A stretch of 64,000 bases of DNA from an uncultured Muribaculaceae bacterium. Its GTDB lineage: Bacteria; Bacteroidota; Bacteroidia; Bacteroidales; Muribaculaceae. The notes under the pieces are model-generated. The model was not told where the DNA came from and did not search any database. It saw only the letters and a program-made list of their open reading frames with translations. The stretch covers positions 1 to 64,000 of the forward strand of contig CAUBJF010000003.1 in the NCBI GenBank assembly GCA_958436175.1. The letters run 5' to 3'. Positions within the stretch are counted from its first letter, which is position 1; every line of letters begins with the position of its first letter. Made by a program: the position numbers and the translations under genes. Of this stretch, positions 35,018 to 42,819 are shown one piece after another.

Positions 35018-35044
35018 ATGAAACTGACCGATAAGCGATTCTGG
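35018..35044 (+). repeat. Head repeat copy E
   Basis: Encodes MKLTDKRFW. One or two bases differ from copy B. Confidence 0.85.
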
Positions 35045-35497
35045 AAGTTTGAGGCAATGATGCTACTTTGTGGCGTCATATTGTTATGCCAAATGTTAGT
35101 CGTACTTTCATGCAACGGAGTCGAGTTTGAATCGTGCAACGGGGCTGCGCTGATATTGCTGTTTCCTGCGTTGTGCCTTTCTTTTGCGATATCAGGCGTT
35201 CCGACATGGCTGGTGTATAAAGGAAATTCGTGGCTGAGGCTTGCGGGATGGCTGTATCTGTTTTCTGCCCTGCTGCTGTTAATGCCGCTCTTAACATTCT
35301 TATTCGACTGGAATCCTGTCACAGCAAATATACGACCGGACAACATACCTGCGGATGAGGGCAAATACTTTACAGATAATGAATTTATCATTATGATTTG
35401 TGCAGGATGGGCGGCTCTTCTCATTATCCCCGTGTTGATTACCTCGTATCTTACTAAGCGATGGATTGTAGATAATAAGAATGCACTTAAGAATTGA
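35018..35497 (+). CDS. Four-helix membrane protein with the MKLTDK head, array gene 14
   Basis: 159 residues with about four hydrophobic segments. The first 15 residues match the start of the CPCC-fusion protein (MKLTDKRFW and FEAM), and both then continue into different membrane bodies. No function is recognised. Confidence 0.65.
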   Translation: MKLTDKRFWKFEAMMLLCGVILLCQMLVVLSCNGVEFESCNGAALILLFPALCLSFAISGVPTWLVYKGNSWLRLAGWLYLFSALLLLMPLLTFLFDWNPVTANIRPDNIPADEGKYFTDNEFIIMICAGWAALLIIPVLITSYLTKRWIVDNKNALKN

Positions 35498-35500
35498 AAT

Positions 35501-36055
35501 ATGAAACAGTGGCATAAATTATTGCTGATAACATTCCATGTAGTAATGCTTGCTCTGTCCATTTATATTCTGGTAAATGGATTACAGTTACGTTGGCGGT
35601 TAGGATATATCGTTTTCTGGTCAACTGCTCTGTCAGGAATCGGCCTGTATTTCATCCATTGTAAGAAGTATATCTGGAATGCGACTATTAAATTATACGC
35701 TTTTTGCTGGGGAATACTGGCAGTGGTGGGAGGTATAATTACATACCTGACATACGACCCTGTTTATTGCGAAACAGACAAGTATATAATGAAACACTCG
35801 GCATCAATAATCGGCTTTGACAGTGCCATTCTTTATGAAAAGAGCGGATTGTTGGAGATAGAAAAACAGCGGTATAAGGGTGTCTATCCACAATCCATGA
35901 TACCTTTGGATTCAATAGGAGCCATTGTGATTTTCGGTGAGTTCAACAATGGCGAGACACTGGAGAAAGATGTATCCATACTTCCTATCGACGATTCATT
36001 TGATGAAGAGAAGTCCAAAGATTATGCAAGGAAACACAATATCACATTCTATTAG
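35501..36055 (+). CDS. Membrane protein, last large array gene (15)
   Basis: 184 residues with three hydrophobic segments in the first 85 residues and a soluble C-terminal half. It begins MKQWHKLL, related to the KWQKI start of genes 4 and 6. It lies 3 bases after gene 14. No family is recognised. Confidence 0.65.
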   Translation: MKQWHKLLLITFHVVMLALSIYILVNGLQLRWRLGYIVFWSTALSGIGLYFIHCKKYIWNATIKLYAFCWGILAVVGGIITYLTYDPVYCETDKYIMKHSASIIGFDSAILYEKSGLLEIEKQRYKGVYPQSMIPLDSIGAIVIFGEFNNGETLEKDVSILPIDDSFDEEKSKDYARKHNITFY

Positions 36056-36071
36056 CAATAATTAGTTTGTC

Positions 36072-36212
36072 ATGAAACTGTCCTTCTGCGACATCGCCAA
36101 TCTCATTGAGTGCATGGCGATGTTTGATTTCATCAAAGGGCTGTCGGTGTTCAGCATAGTCACAGAGCCGTGTGCCGACAGTTTTCCGCAGTCAGGTTGG
36201 TATCTCTATTAG
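36072..36212 (+). CDS. Short frame at the array end, possible remnant
   Basis: A 46-codon frame (starts MKLSFCDIANLIE) just before the terminator. It lacks the true head repeat. It may be a truncated gene. Confidence 0.35.
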   Translation: MKLSFCDIANLIECMAMFDFIKGLSVFSIVTEPCADSFPQSGWYLY

Positions 36213-36241
36213 AAGCTCTGTCTTTCATAGCCATACAAAAC

Positions 36242-36284
36242 AGACAGGCAACCCCAGCAGTGATGTCGGGGTTGTCTGTCTTTA
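36242..36284. terminator. Bidirectional terminator between the array and the mob genes
   Basis: A 14-bp stem with one G-U pair (36242-36255 with 36268-36281) encloses a 12-base loop. Short T-runs follow on both strands, so it can end both the plus-strand array and the minus-strand relaxase gene. Confidence 0.75.
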
Positions 36285-36357
36285 GGTAATATGAGCTATT
36301 ACACTGGGGATGTTATTCGTAGCCTTCGGGAAGTTCGGGCTTGGAGTTTTCGGATTC

Positions 36358-37575
36358 CTATCTTCTGCGTCCTGATTTCGGGATCTTGCCGAGGCGTGCG
36401 GCGGCTGCGCGGGCGCATCTGCGGGCACGTTCAATTTCTTCCTCGTCCTTGCGGTCGCGCCAGTTGTCATCGTTGGACGAACCGCCTCCGCCGCTTCCGG
36501 TTGAAACGGTGTCGAGCGCAGTAAGGCCAACGAACAGGGCAACCGCCATGTCGGTAAGTTCCTGCCAGTTTACAAACTCGCGGTAATCAAACTCGTCGTC
36601 GAATACCTGCATGACATCGTTGGGAATGTAGAACTGCGAAGTTATGCCTCCATGTGTAAGCTCGTATCTCGATGTTCCTTCTTGCCAAGAGGTATAATCC
36701 GGAACTTGTTTGTCAGGAGATACAACAGGCTTTGATACAACAGGCGCAACCGGCTTTGTGCCGGATTTCTTAACAGGCTGAGCCGACTTAACTGCGGACT
36801 GACTGTGAAGGTTATTCCATGTGTTTTCAATCCTCGAAGCCGTCAGTTTACGCCCGGTGCCAAGTTCGGATGCCTTGAATCGGGCTTTACCTTTTCCGAT
36901 AGAATAACCGTAAGGGCCTTTCTTGCCGGGACGTATCATAATAGTATAACCTTTTGCCCGGATCCGGGCGGCATAATCATTCCACGACCATGACGGCATG
37001 GCACGCAGAATTTCCATAAGGTCGTCGGCAACCTTATCGGCGTTCATCCTGTGGATTTCTGCCGCCGTTATCCAACCTCGCTGAAGAGCCACGTTCTGAG
37101 CCGCTTCCTGTGCGCGGATGTGTATGTTATGGTCATTGTTGGTCATGCCGTCGCGGTCTTTCCGGCACACTGCGGCGTGAAGATGCGGGATGCCGCTGTC
37201 GGATTCATAATGAAGCCAAACCGTGTAGATGCTGTTCGCTATGTTGGTCTTATGCGAATACACTTTGCCGTTTTCATCCTTCATCTCGATCCTGTCGAAC
37301 TCCCTTACAAAGTCATCCCACAGCTTCTGCCAGTCCTGCATCGTGAAGTTTTCGGTGTGTTCCCTCGCCGGACTGATTTCCATACGGATAACATTCTTTT
37401 TCATCAGCGCACCGGCTTTCATCAGATCCCAGATGCCTTGCGCATCAAGTTCACAAGGGAGAAGATTATCTTTGACATGATAAATCAATTCCGGACTTTC
37501 CTTGTTCCTCGACTCGCCGGAGATGTATCTTATACAGTTGATGCCGTGACTTATCGATGCTGCCTTCGCTACCAT
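36358..37575 (-). CDS. Relaxase/mobilization nuclease
   Basis: 405 residues. The relaxase core shows the metal-binding phrase GIPHLHAAVCR (HxH) near residue 130, an upstream helical region, and a C-terminal tail of basic and Pro/Lys-rich sequence. It should nick the element's oriT and lead the strand into a recipient through another element's conjugation channel. It overlaps the MobC-like gene by 7 bases. The family subtype is not certain (MOBP-like is possible). Confidence 0.82.
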   Translation of the reverse strand: MVAKAASISHGINCIRYISGESRNKESPELIYHVKDNLLPCELDAQGIWDLMKAGALMKKNVIRMEISPAREHTENFTMQDWQKLWDDFVREFDRIEMKDENGKVYSHKTNIANSIYTVWLHYESDSGIPHLHAAVCRKDRDGMTNNDHNIHIRAQEAAQNVALQRGWITAAEIHRMNADKVADDLMEILRAMPSWSWNDYAARIRAKGYTIMIRPGKKGPYGYSIGKGKARFKASELGTGRKLTASRIENTWNNLHSQSAVKSAQPVKKSGTKPVAPVVSKPVVSPDKQVPDYTSWQEGTSRYELTHGGITSQFYIPNDVMQVFDDEFDYREFVNWQELTDMAVALFVGLTALDTVSTGSGGGGSSNDDNWRDRKDEEEIERARRCARAAAARLGKIPKSGRRR

Positions 37576-37991
37576 GTCGGTTCCTGTTCCTTGTACGTTT
37601 CAGATGATGTTCCCGGTACGCGGTTCGGGGAGAAATATCTGTTGATTATATCGGTGATGAGTTCAGAAGTCCTGTGGAGGCGTACCAACGCCTCAGTCAT
37701 CCACGGCTGGTTGCGGAACATCGCCATGCGCTCGTGCTGCGGCATGGCGTTCAGCATCGAGGTATATTTAGTATAGTCGCTGCGGGCGATTATAAGCTCA
37801 TCACGGACTTTGGTCTGCGCAAATGTCAGACGGGCTTTCGGTTTGTAGCCGTAGGCCCGTGACAGCAGGTACTCGCTGCGGTTCATCCCGCATTGGGCGG
37901 CGAGGTTCTCTATCTTTTCCCTCTGCGACTTGCTGACGCGGAAAGACATGGTGGAACGGCGACGACCACCGTTTTCGTTAGGTTTGTTCAT
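37569..37991 (-). CDS. MobC-like relaxosome accessory protein
   Basis: 140 residues with a ribbon-helix-helix start (STMSFRVSKSQREKIENLAA) and the phrase CGMNRSEYLLSRA, as in MobC/BmgB accessory proteins that help the relaxase open oriT. It is directly upstream of the relaxase, and a candidate oriT lies before it. Confidence 0.8.
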   Translation of the reverse strand: MNKPNENGGRRRSTMSFRVSKSQREKIENLAAQCGMNRSEYLLSRAYGYKPKARLTFAQTKVRDELIIARSDYTKYTSMLNAMPQHERMAMFRNQPWMTEALVRLHRTSELITDIINRYFSPNRVPGTSSETYKEQEPTW

Positions 37992-38264
37992 TGGAAGTTA
38001 TAAGTTGGTTATGAGATTCTTATAAATGATACTGATTATTATAAAGGTAATCGGTGCGAGCCTGCGAGCGGCGTCCCGTTGCCCTGTGCGGCAACGCAAG
38101 AGAGCCGTGTATGCAGTGACCGACAGGGAGTGTAATACAGCGGCATATCTTGCAACGAAATCCCTGTTCCCTGCTTTCCTGCGGCTTAAGACATACGGCT
38201 AACCGTGGGTTAACTATGGGGCAACCCGCAACCCGGAAGATTCACCGTATCGGCTGCCGGAAGC
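37992..38264. other. Non-coding region with candidate oriT
   Basis: This gap holds several inverted repeats and no gene. The strongest is CGTTGCC (38077-38083) with GGCAACG (38090-38096), a 7-bp stem around a 6-base loop. Its place upstream of mobC and the relaxase is where an origin of transfer would be. The nick site itself cannot be assigned. Confidence 0.45.
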
Positions 38265-38702
38265 TCAGTCCGCATTGAAAAAGGCGGGGTTGCGGATATA
38301 AGGCTTGTCAGGGCGGCTCCAACCCAGTACGGAGGGGAATGTCATCACCGACCCTACAAGTGAACGGTTCGTGTAGATAAGCCCGGCCTGTTCCATCCTG
38401 TCAAGGAGATTGCGCAATCGGGTCCGGTTCATCTGCCATTGCTCCGCGAGGCGAAGCTCCGAATACTGCGCCTGTCCAGGTCGCAATGCCAGAGGGCGGC
38501 GGAAGTCGTTTGACACTTTCGCATTTACAGCCATTCTTGACAGCAGGTCATAAAAGAGGACTGTGTTGCTTACCTTGTCGCCGCGTTTGTTCTCGGTGGT
38601 GCCGCTAAGTAGATTCATCACCTCGGCAGTCATTCTGAAAGTAATGATTTCAATGCGCGACGGTATTTGAAATTTGTATGTTTCCTTGGATTGTTTGTTC
38701 AT
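38265..38702 (-). CDS. Winged-helix DNA-binding protein of the element
   Basis: 145 residues from the ATG at 38702 (an ATG 54 bases upstream is also in frame). The C-terminal part looks like a winged helix: SELRLAEQWQMNRTRLRNLL then MEQAGLIYTNRSLVGS. Such proteins in Bacteroidetes mobile elements are regulators or replication-initiator-like. Function is not settled. Confidence 0.6.
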   Translation of the reverse strand: MNKQSKETYKFQIPSRIEIITFRMTAEVMNLLSGTTENKRGDKVSNTVLFYDLLSRMAVNAKVSNDFRRPLALRPGQAQYSELRLAEQWQMNRTRLRNLLDRMEQAGLIYTNRSLVGSVMTFPSVLGWSRPDKPYIRNPAFFNAD

Positions 38703-38836
38703 GTGTCCTTGTTTGCATCGTAAGTGCGACCAATGTGTTGTCGGATAGAAGAGCAAATATCTGATGAAATTAATCTGAAATTATTCCATGTGTGTTCTCG
38801 CCATCCGCACAACACTCCGGTTCACGGTTAAAACTG

Positions 38837-39304
38837 TTACTTCCCTGACATTGATGAGTTGTAGAACTGTATCATCCTCACACCCTCGTCAATGTCGGTC
38901 CTGCATCGTGCGATTTCACTGACGGTGAACAACGCCGCCGTCATCTCCTCTTTGTCAAGGTATCGGATAGCCGATTTGACAAGCTGACGGGCCCGTGCCT
39001 GACGGTGTTCCGAAAGTTCCTGCACGGACATCTCCTTCCTGTTCGTTCCGGCGTTGAGATAGAGATTTAGACGGTGACGGTCGGAACTCTTCACCGCCGA
39101 CGATTCCTGATTGCCCGCGCCGATGGCGATACACGCTGCAAGCGCGTCCGCTTCATGTATGCCCAGCGAGGATAACAATTTGCGTTCTATCTGAATTATC
39201 TGCGATTCTTCAATCGTTTTGCTCTTTCTCTCCTTACGGGGAAGTGCCGGAGCATCCATCGTTTCGATGCCCGGCTCCGCAGTCTGAATGGTTGTTTCTG
39301 TCAT
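38837..39304 (-). CDS. Unknown mobile-element protein
   Basis: 155 residues, helical and polar, with a disordered N-terminus. It lies 18 bases behind the excisionase-like gene on the same strand. Similar small proteins accompany integrases in Bacteroidetes elements, but no function is recognised. Confidence 0.6.
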   Translation of the reverse strand: MTETTIQTAEPGIETMDAPALPRKERKSKTIEESQIIQIERKLLSSLGIHEADALAACIAIGAGNQESSAVKSSDRHRLNLYLNAGTNRKEMSVQELSEHRQARARQLVKSAIRYLDKEEMTAALFTVSEIARCRTDIDEGVRMIQFYNSSMSGK

Positions 39305-39322
39305 GATTTATAAGAAATTTGG

Positions 39323-39562
39323 TTATGGTCTGATACTGTTTTTAAGGATGTAGGCCTGTGCCTGACTTTCGATTTCCCCGTCCGTTGCGACGCGGACACT
39401 GCGCTGCCACCTGTCGAGGTCTTCCGGGTCGAAGTAGCAGAGCTTGCCTCCCGGTTTGTAGTACGGGATGACACGGCGCATCATCAGCTTGTAGAGATAG
39501 CTGAGCTTGATTCCGAGGTATTCGGCCGCCTCGGTCGGCGTTAACATACTTGGTTTTGTCAT
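39323..39562 (-). CDS. Excisionase-like helix-turn-helix protein
   Basis: 79 residues with the MerR/HTH_17 pattern LTPTEAAEYLGIKLSYLYKL followed by a basic wing (IPYYKPGGKLCYF). Such proteins act as directionality factors for tyrosine integrases. It sits next to the integrases and has its own promoter. Confidence 0.82.
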   Translation of the reverse strand: MTKPSMLTPTEAAEYLGIKLSYLYKLMMRRVIPYYKPGGKLCYFDPEDLDRWQRSVRVATDGEIESQAQAYILKNSIRP

Positions 39563-39616
39563 TAAGATTCCTGTTGGTTATGAAATTATTTATGATTGGT
39601 TTTCTTGTTCGGACTG

Positions 39617-39646
39617 CAAAGCTATAATACAGGAATGGAAATCAAA
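39617..39646 (-). promoter_or_regulatory. Promoter of the excisionase-like operon
   Basis: On the minus strand TTTG (39643-39646), an 18-base spacer and TAGCTTTG (39617-39624) fit the -33/-7 pattern, 55 bases before the gene start. Confidence 0.6.
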
Positions 39647-39866
39647 CGAAGATGACTGTATAAGCGACTGTCTTTTAAGCTTATCTATGAAAATCGCAAA
39701 ATCGGCACCGATTTTCGGCACTCGTTCACACGGTAACAGTGATTTACAGATGAAATGGCAGGGCAAGAAAAATCCCCATGCCGGACAAGGCACAGGGAAG
39801 AAAATCAAGCTATCTTATTTCTCTAACAAACAGGGAACAGATGGCTATAAAAGGTGATTTGCTGTA
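39647..39866. other. Non-coding stretch between promoter and integrase 1
   Basis: No convincing gene is seen on either strand in this stretch; the weak frames there have no recognisable features. The 304-base gap from 39563 to 39866 holds only the promoter listed above. Confidence 0.5.
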
Positions 39867-41009
39867 TTATTCAAAAGCCTTGTCAATCCGGCTCACGGCA
39901 TCATCTTTCTTCTGGTCAACAATTTTTCCGTAAATCTGAGTAGTTTTCACATTGGCGTGACCAAGCAGCTTCGATACTGTATAAAGGTCTGCGCCGAGGG
40001 TCAGCAGCATGGTTGCGAAGGTATGCCTCGATGTATGGAACGTGACATGTTTAGACAGTCCTGCTTCCTTCGCCCACGCTTTTATAAGGTCATTCAGATA
40101 TTGTCCTTTAGGCAGCCGTGCAAAAACATTGTCGCTGTCGGCGGCCTCGCCACGCTCCGGCATCCACGCCGTCGCCTGTTTTGAAAGAGGAAGATAGTTC
40201 GGCGTCGCGGTCTTCTTCATGACGATTCCGACTCGCCAGATGTCACCGTCACGCACAAGGTCTTTCCACTTGAGCGCGTACACATCGCTCAAGCGCAGAC
40301 CGCAGTAGCACGAGAACATGAAGGCGCGCTTGACTATCTCATGTGAACACTCAGTGGCTATAAGAGTCCTGATCTCGTCGATTGACAGGTATTCCCTCTT
40401 GCTCTCCGGTGCCTTGATGCGTTCCTGCGGCGTCAGCCTGTTGACAGGATTGTCGGGGATGACATCAGCCTGCACAGCGGCGTTGAGTGCGGAGTTGAAG
40501 ATGCCGAAATATCCTCGCTGGGTATAAGCGGCTATCGGCTTCCCTTGCGGCGAGCGGTAATCATTGCGTAAATAGTCAATGAAGCCGAGAAGAAACTCCT
40601 TGTTGACATCTTTCATTCTGACTCCTTTGCGATACAGTTCAAGTAACCTTTTGACCTTCTTGACAATCTTCATGCCCCGTGCGCCGTTCTTCTCTCTGTC
40701 TTCCTTATAGGTGTCGAGCCAGTCGGAAACGAGGATGCCGGCACGTTTGGAAACATGGCGCAACGAAGCCCTGTCTTCGGTAAGCTGGATTATACGCTGT
40801 GACTTTATCTTCTCGGCTGCCGCCATCGTGGTACGGTTCTGTTCCTTGATATTGGCGTTCAGTTCGGGGAGAATGTAAAGCTTTAGGTATTCGTAGTTTC
40901 GCTTGCCGTCAACATATATGTCAAGGTATATCGACTTTGAGCCGTTTGCGAGCTTCTTGAATCGCATCCTTACCGGCTCTTTTAATTTGGTAGTTCTTGG
41001 TCTTGCCAT
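39867..41009 (-). CDS. Tyrosine recombinase, element integrase 1
   Basis: 380 residues with an N-terminal arm-binding domain, a SAM-like core-binding domain, and a complete catalytic set: Arg239 (CGLRLSD), His325 and Arg328 (HTSRHTFATML), His351 (LGHANV) and Tyr360. It is a paralog of integrase 2, 58 bases upstream. Either or both may join the attP to the vanZ attB. Confidence 0.93.
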   Translation of the reverse strand: MARPRTTKLKEPVRMRFKKLANGSKSIYLDIYVDGKRNYEYLKLYILPELNANIKEQNRTTMAAAEKIKSQRIIQLTEDRASLRHVSKRAGILVSDWLDTYKEDREKNGARGMKIVKKVKRLLELYRKGVRMKDVNKEFLLGFIDYLRNDYRSPQGKPIAAYTQRGYFGIFNSALNAAVQADVIPDNPVNRLTPQERIKAPESKREYLSIDEIRTLIATECSHEIVKRAFMFSCYCGLRLSDVYALKWKDLVRDGDIWRVGIVMKKTATPNYLPLSKQATAWMPERGEAADSDNVFARLPKGQYLNDLIKAWAKEAGLSKHVTFHTSRHTFATMLLTLGADLYTVSKLLGHANVKTTQIYGKIVDQKKDDAVSRIDKAFE

Positions 41010-41067
41010 TGGAGAGTTGTATTTGTATAAATGGGGTTAGGTATTTTTGATGTATTTGTAACGGGGC

Positions 41068-42192
41068 TTACCAGTCTATGCCATCGGCGAGACATACGGC
41101 GTTGTCCTTTGCCTCGTCGATAATCCTGGCGTAAATCTGTGTCGGTTTCACGCTTGAATGTCCGAGCATTTTCGACACCGTATAAATGTCAGTTCCTAAC
41201 GTAAGCAACATCGTTGCGAAGGTATGACGGGAGGTGTGGAAAGTGACGGTTTTGGTTATCCCTGCGGCTTTCGTCCAGTTCTTCAGATATCGTAAAATAG
41301 CTTGGCGTGTGAGAGAAGGGAAAACAAATTCACCTGTCCTGTCCGGCATCCATTTCATCGCCTGTGCGCTCAACGGTATATGGAGGACACGCTGGTTCTT
41401 GCTTGCCACGATCCCGATTTTCCACCGCTCGCCGTCATTGGTGATGCTTTCCCATTTGAGGCTGATGACATCTCCTAAGCGCAGCCCGCAGAAACATGAA
41501 AACAGATAGGCGCGCTTTACAGTCTCGTTTTCGCACGGAGTGGCTATAAGAGCCTTTACCTCGTCAATCGTCAGGTATTCGCGTTTGGTCTTTGGATTCT
41601 TGGGTTTGTCATTCCGGGATAGCCTGTACCACGGATTAGAGGCAATTTTCCCTGTCTGAACCGCCATGTTGAGTGAGGTAAGAAAATAACCAGTTATATT
41701 GAAAATGGATTTAGGACTGAGTTTCTCCCCGGCTCTTGTACGGTATTCATCACGAAGATAGGTTATGAGCCGTAGGCAGAAAGTCTTGTCAACATCCTTG
41801 AGTATGGTCGTGCTGTCAAAGTCAGTAAGGATACGGGTATAATTAACAAGACGGTCGGCAGTCCTGATGCCTTGTCGTTTCTTCTCGGCTACAAAAGCCT
41901 TGAACCACTCCGACATCGTGACGGGTGGTTCTTCTACAACAGGAACGGATTTCGATGAAAAGTATTCGTCGATTCGCTGATGCAAGAGGTCATTCGCCTT
42001 GCGCATGGTGCGGGCGTTTTCCCTTCGGGCTTTCTCGGTTGTCTCGGCTATGAGGAACAGCCCCGTGTTCTCATAGTGATGCTTCCCGGCATAGAAATGG
42101 TCGATAAGAATAGCCTTGCGGTCTCCGGCCCGTTTCTGGAACCGCAGGTTTATCGGCACATTCCCGGCTATTTGTTTCCTGTTTCTTCCCAT
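41068..42192 (-). CDS. Tyrosine recombinase, element integrase 2
   Basis: 374 residues with the full catalytic set: Arg238, Lys265 in the beta-hairpin, His319 and Arg322, His345 and Tyr354. It lies nearest the right end, 269 bases from the attR core. The two integrases share most motifs (CGLRLxDV, TFHTSRHTFATMLLTLG) but differ elsewhere. Paired Tyr recombinases in tandem are seen in some elements where both are needed. Confidence 0.93.
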   Translation of the reverse strand: MGRNRKQIAGNVPINLRFQKRAGDRKAILIDHFYAGKHHYENTGLFLIAETTEKARRENARTMRKANDLLHQRIDEYFSSKSVPVVEEPPVTMSEWFKAFVAEKKRQGIRTADRLVNYTRILTDFDSTTILKDVDKTFCLRLITYLRDEYRTRAGEKLSPKSIFNITGYFLTSLNMAVQTGKIASNPWYRLSRNDKPKNPKTKREYLTIDEVKALIATPCENETVKRAYLFSCFCGLRLGDVISLKWESITNDGERWKIGIVASKNQRVLHIPLSAQAMKWMPDRTGEFVFPSLTRQAILRYLKNWTKAAGITKTVTFHTSRHTFATMLLTLGTDIYTVSKMLGHSSVKPTQIYARIIDEAKDNAVCLADGIDW

Positions 42193-42287
42193 ATTGGAGA
42201 GAGGTTTGTGTATTAGAAAAATTCAATATAAATTCGTGACACGTTTCCGATGTTTTCCTATTCTTAACACGGTGTTTGTCAGTACGG

Positions 42288-42295
42288 CAAAGTTA
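42288..42295 (-). promoter_or_regulatory. Putative integrase promoter (-7 element)
   Basis: TAACTTTG on the minus strand, 95 bases before the integrase 2 start. No -33 element is found at the standard distance. The region to 42461 is A+T-rich and non-coding. It carries TTCCGATG and its inverse CATCGGAA, possible arm-type sites. Confidence 0.45.
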
Positions 42296-42460
42296 CAAAA
42301 TAAATCTCAAATCCATCTCACTTTGGGAAACAAAAATGACACTTAAAAGCGCAATTCTCGGAAATCATCGGAATTTACCTAAATTCATAATAAATTAATA
42401 TTAAGACTTTTAATTATATTTACCCTCCCATCATTTCTCTTGTTTTCGCTATAATGGGTA

Positions 42461-42817
42461 TTAGGCTACCATGACTCCGGTCGTATCGGCTAAGAAATCC
42501 ATCCAGTCGCCGCTGCGGCCTATATGCATGGCCTCCTGTGCTATCTCGATGATACCTCCGGTAAGAACCGACAACAGACATATCACTATCATCGCCCGGG
42601 GCGTCAGCACATTGTGCCGGCGACTCGCTCTTTGATAGTCGAAAGCTATCGCGGCTGCCAGGCCTCCGAACATTATGGCATGAATCAGTTTGTCGAGGCA
42701 GGGAATGGGTGGAAGCTCTTCGGCAGCATATGGGTCGGGAAACAGTGTGGCATAGATCACCACCGCTAACACAAGCAGAGTAGGCCACCATATACGGATT
42801 TGGTCAAGTATTTTCAT
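42461..42817 (-). CDS. VanZ-family membrane protein, C-terminus cut by the element
   Basis: 118 residues with about four helices and the VanZ-type end IEIAQEAMHIGRSGDWMDFL. VanZ-like proteins are small membrane proteins, linked in one case to low-level teicoplanin resistance; their general role is unclear. The last codons before the stop are the att core (GCC TAA on the minus strand). The original 19 last residues are at 26806-26865. The shortened protein may still work because only the end of the last helix is lost. The LytM-like gene ends 2 bases upstream. Confidence 0.85.
   Translation of the reverse strand: MKILDQIRIWWPTLLVLAVVIYATLFPDPYAAEELPPIPCLDKLIHAIMFGGLAAAIAFDYQRASRRHNVLTPRAMIVICLLSVLTGGIIEIAQEAMHIGRSGDWMDFLADTTGVMVA
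42462..42468. repeat. attR core TAGGCTA
   Basis: Right copy of the core direct repeat. The inner flank ATAATGGGTAT mirrors the inner flank at attL. The outer flank is vanZ coding sequence. Confidence 0.8.
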
Positions 42818-42819
42818 CG

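Larger units (their letters stand above)
26864..42468. mobile_element. 15.6-kb integrative mobilizable element in vanZ carrying an immunity-like gene array
   Basis: Bounded by the 7-base direct repeat TAGGCTA (26864-26870 and 42462-42468) and by the two halves of a split vanZ gene. The unit between the repeats plus one repeat is 15,598 bases. The right third encodes two tyrosine recombinases, an excisionase-like protein, a relaxase, a MobC-like accessory protein and a winged-helix protein. The left half encodes a Crp/Fnr regulator and a train of small immunity-like genes that is visibly richer in A+T than the flanking chromosome. No conjugation machinery is present, so transfer would need a helper element. 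Confidence 0.88.

Noticed and set aside
36285..36357. A small gene between the terminator and the relaxase gene
   Set aside because: The frames there run into the relaxase gene antisense and show no start signal or family pattern.
42193..42460. A tRNA gene as the integration target
   Set aside because: No cloverleaf can be folded at either end; the target is the vanZ coding end.
26864..42468. Prophage or full conjugative transposon
   Set aside because: There are no capsid, tail, terminase or Tra genes; only mobilization and integrase genes are seen.
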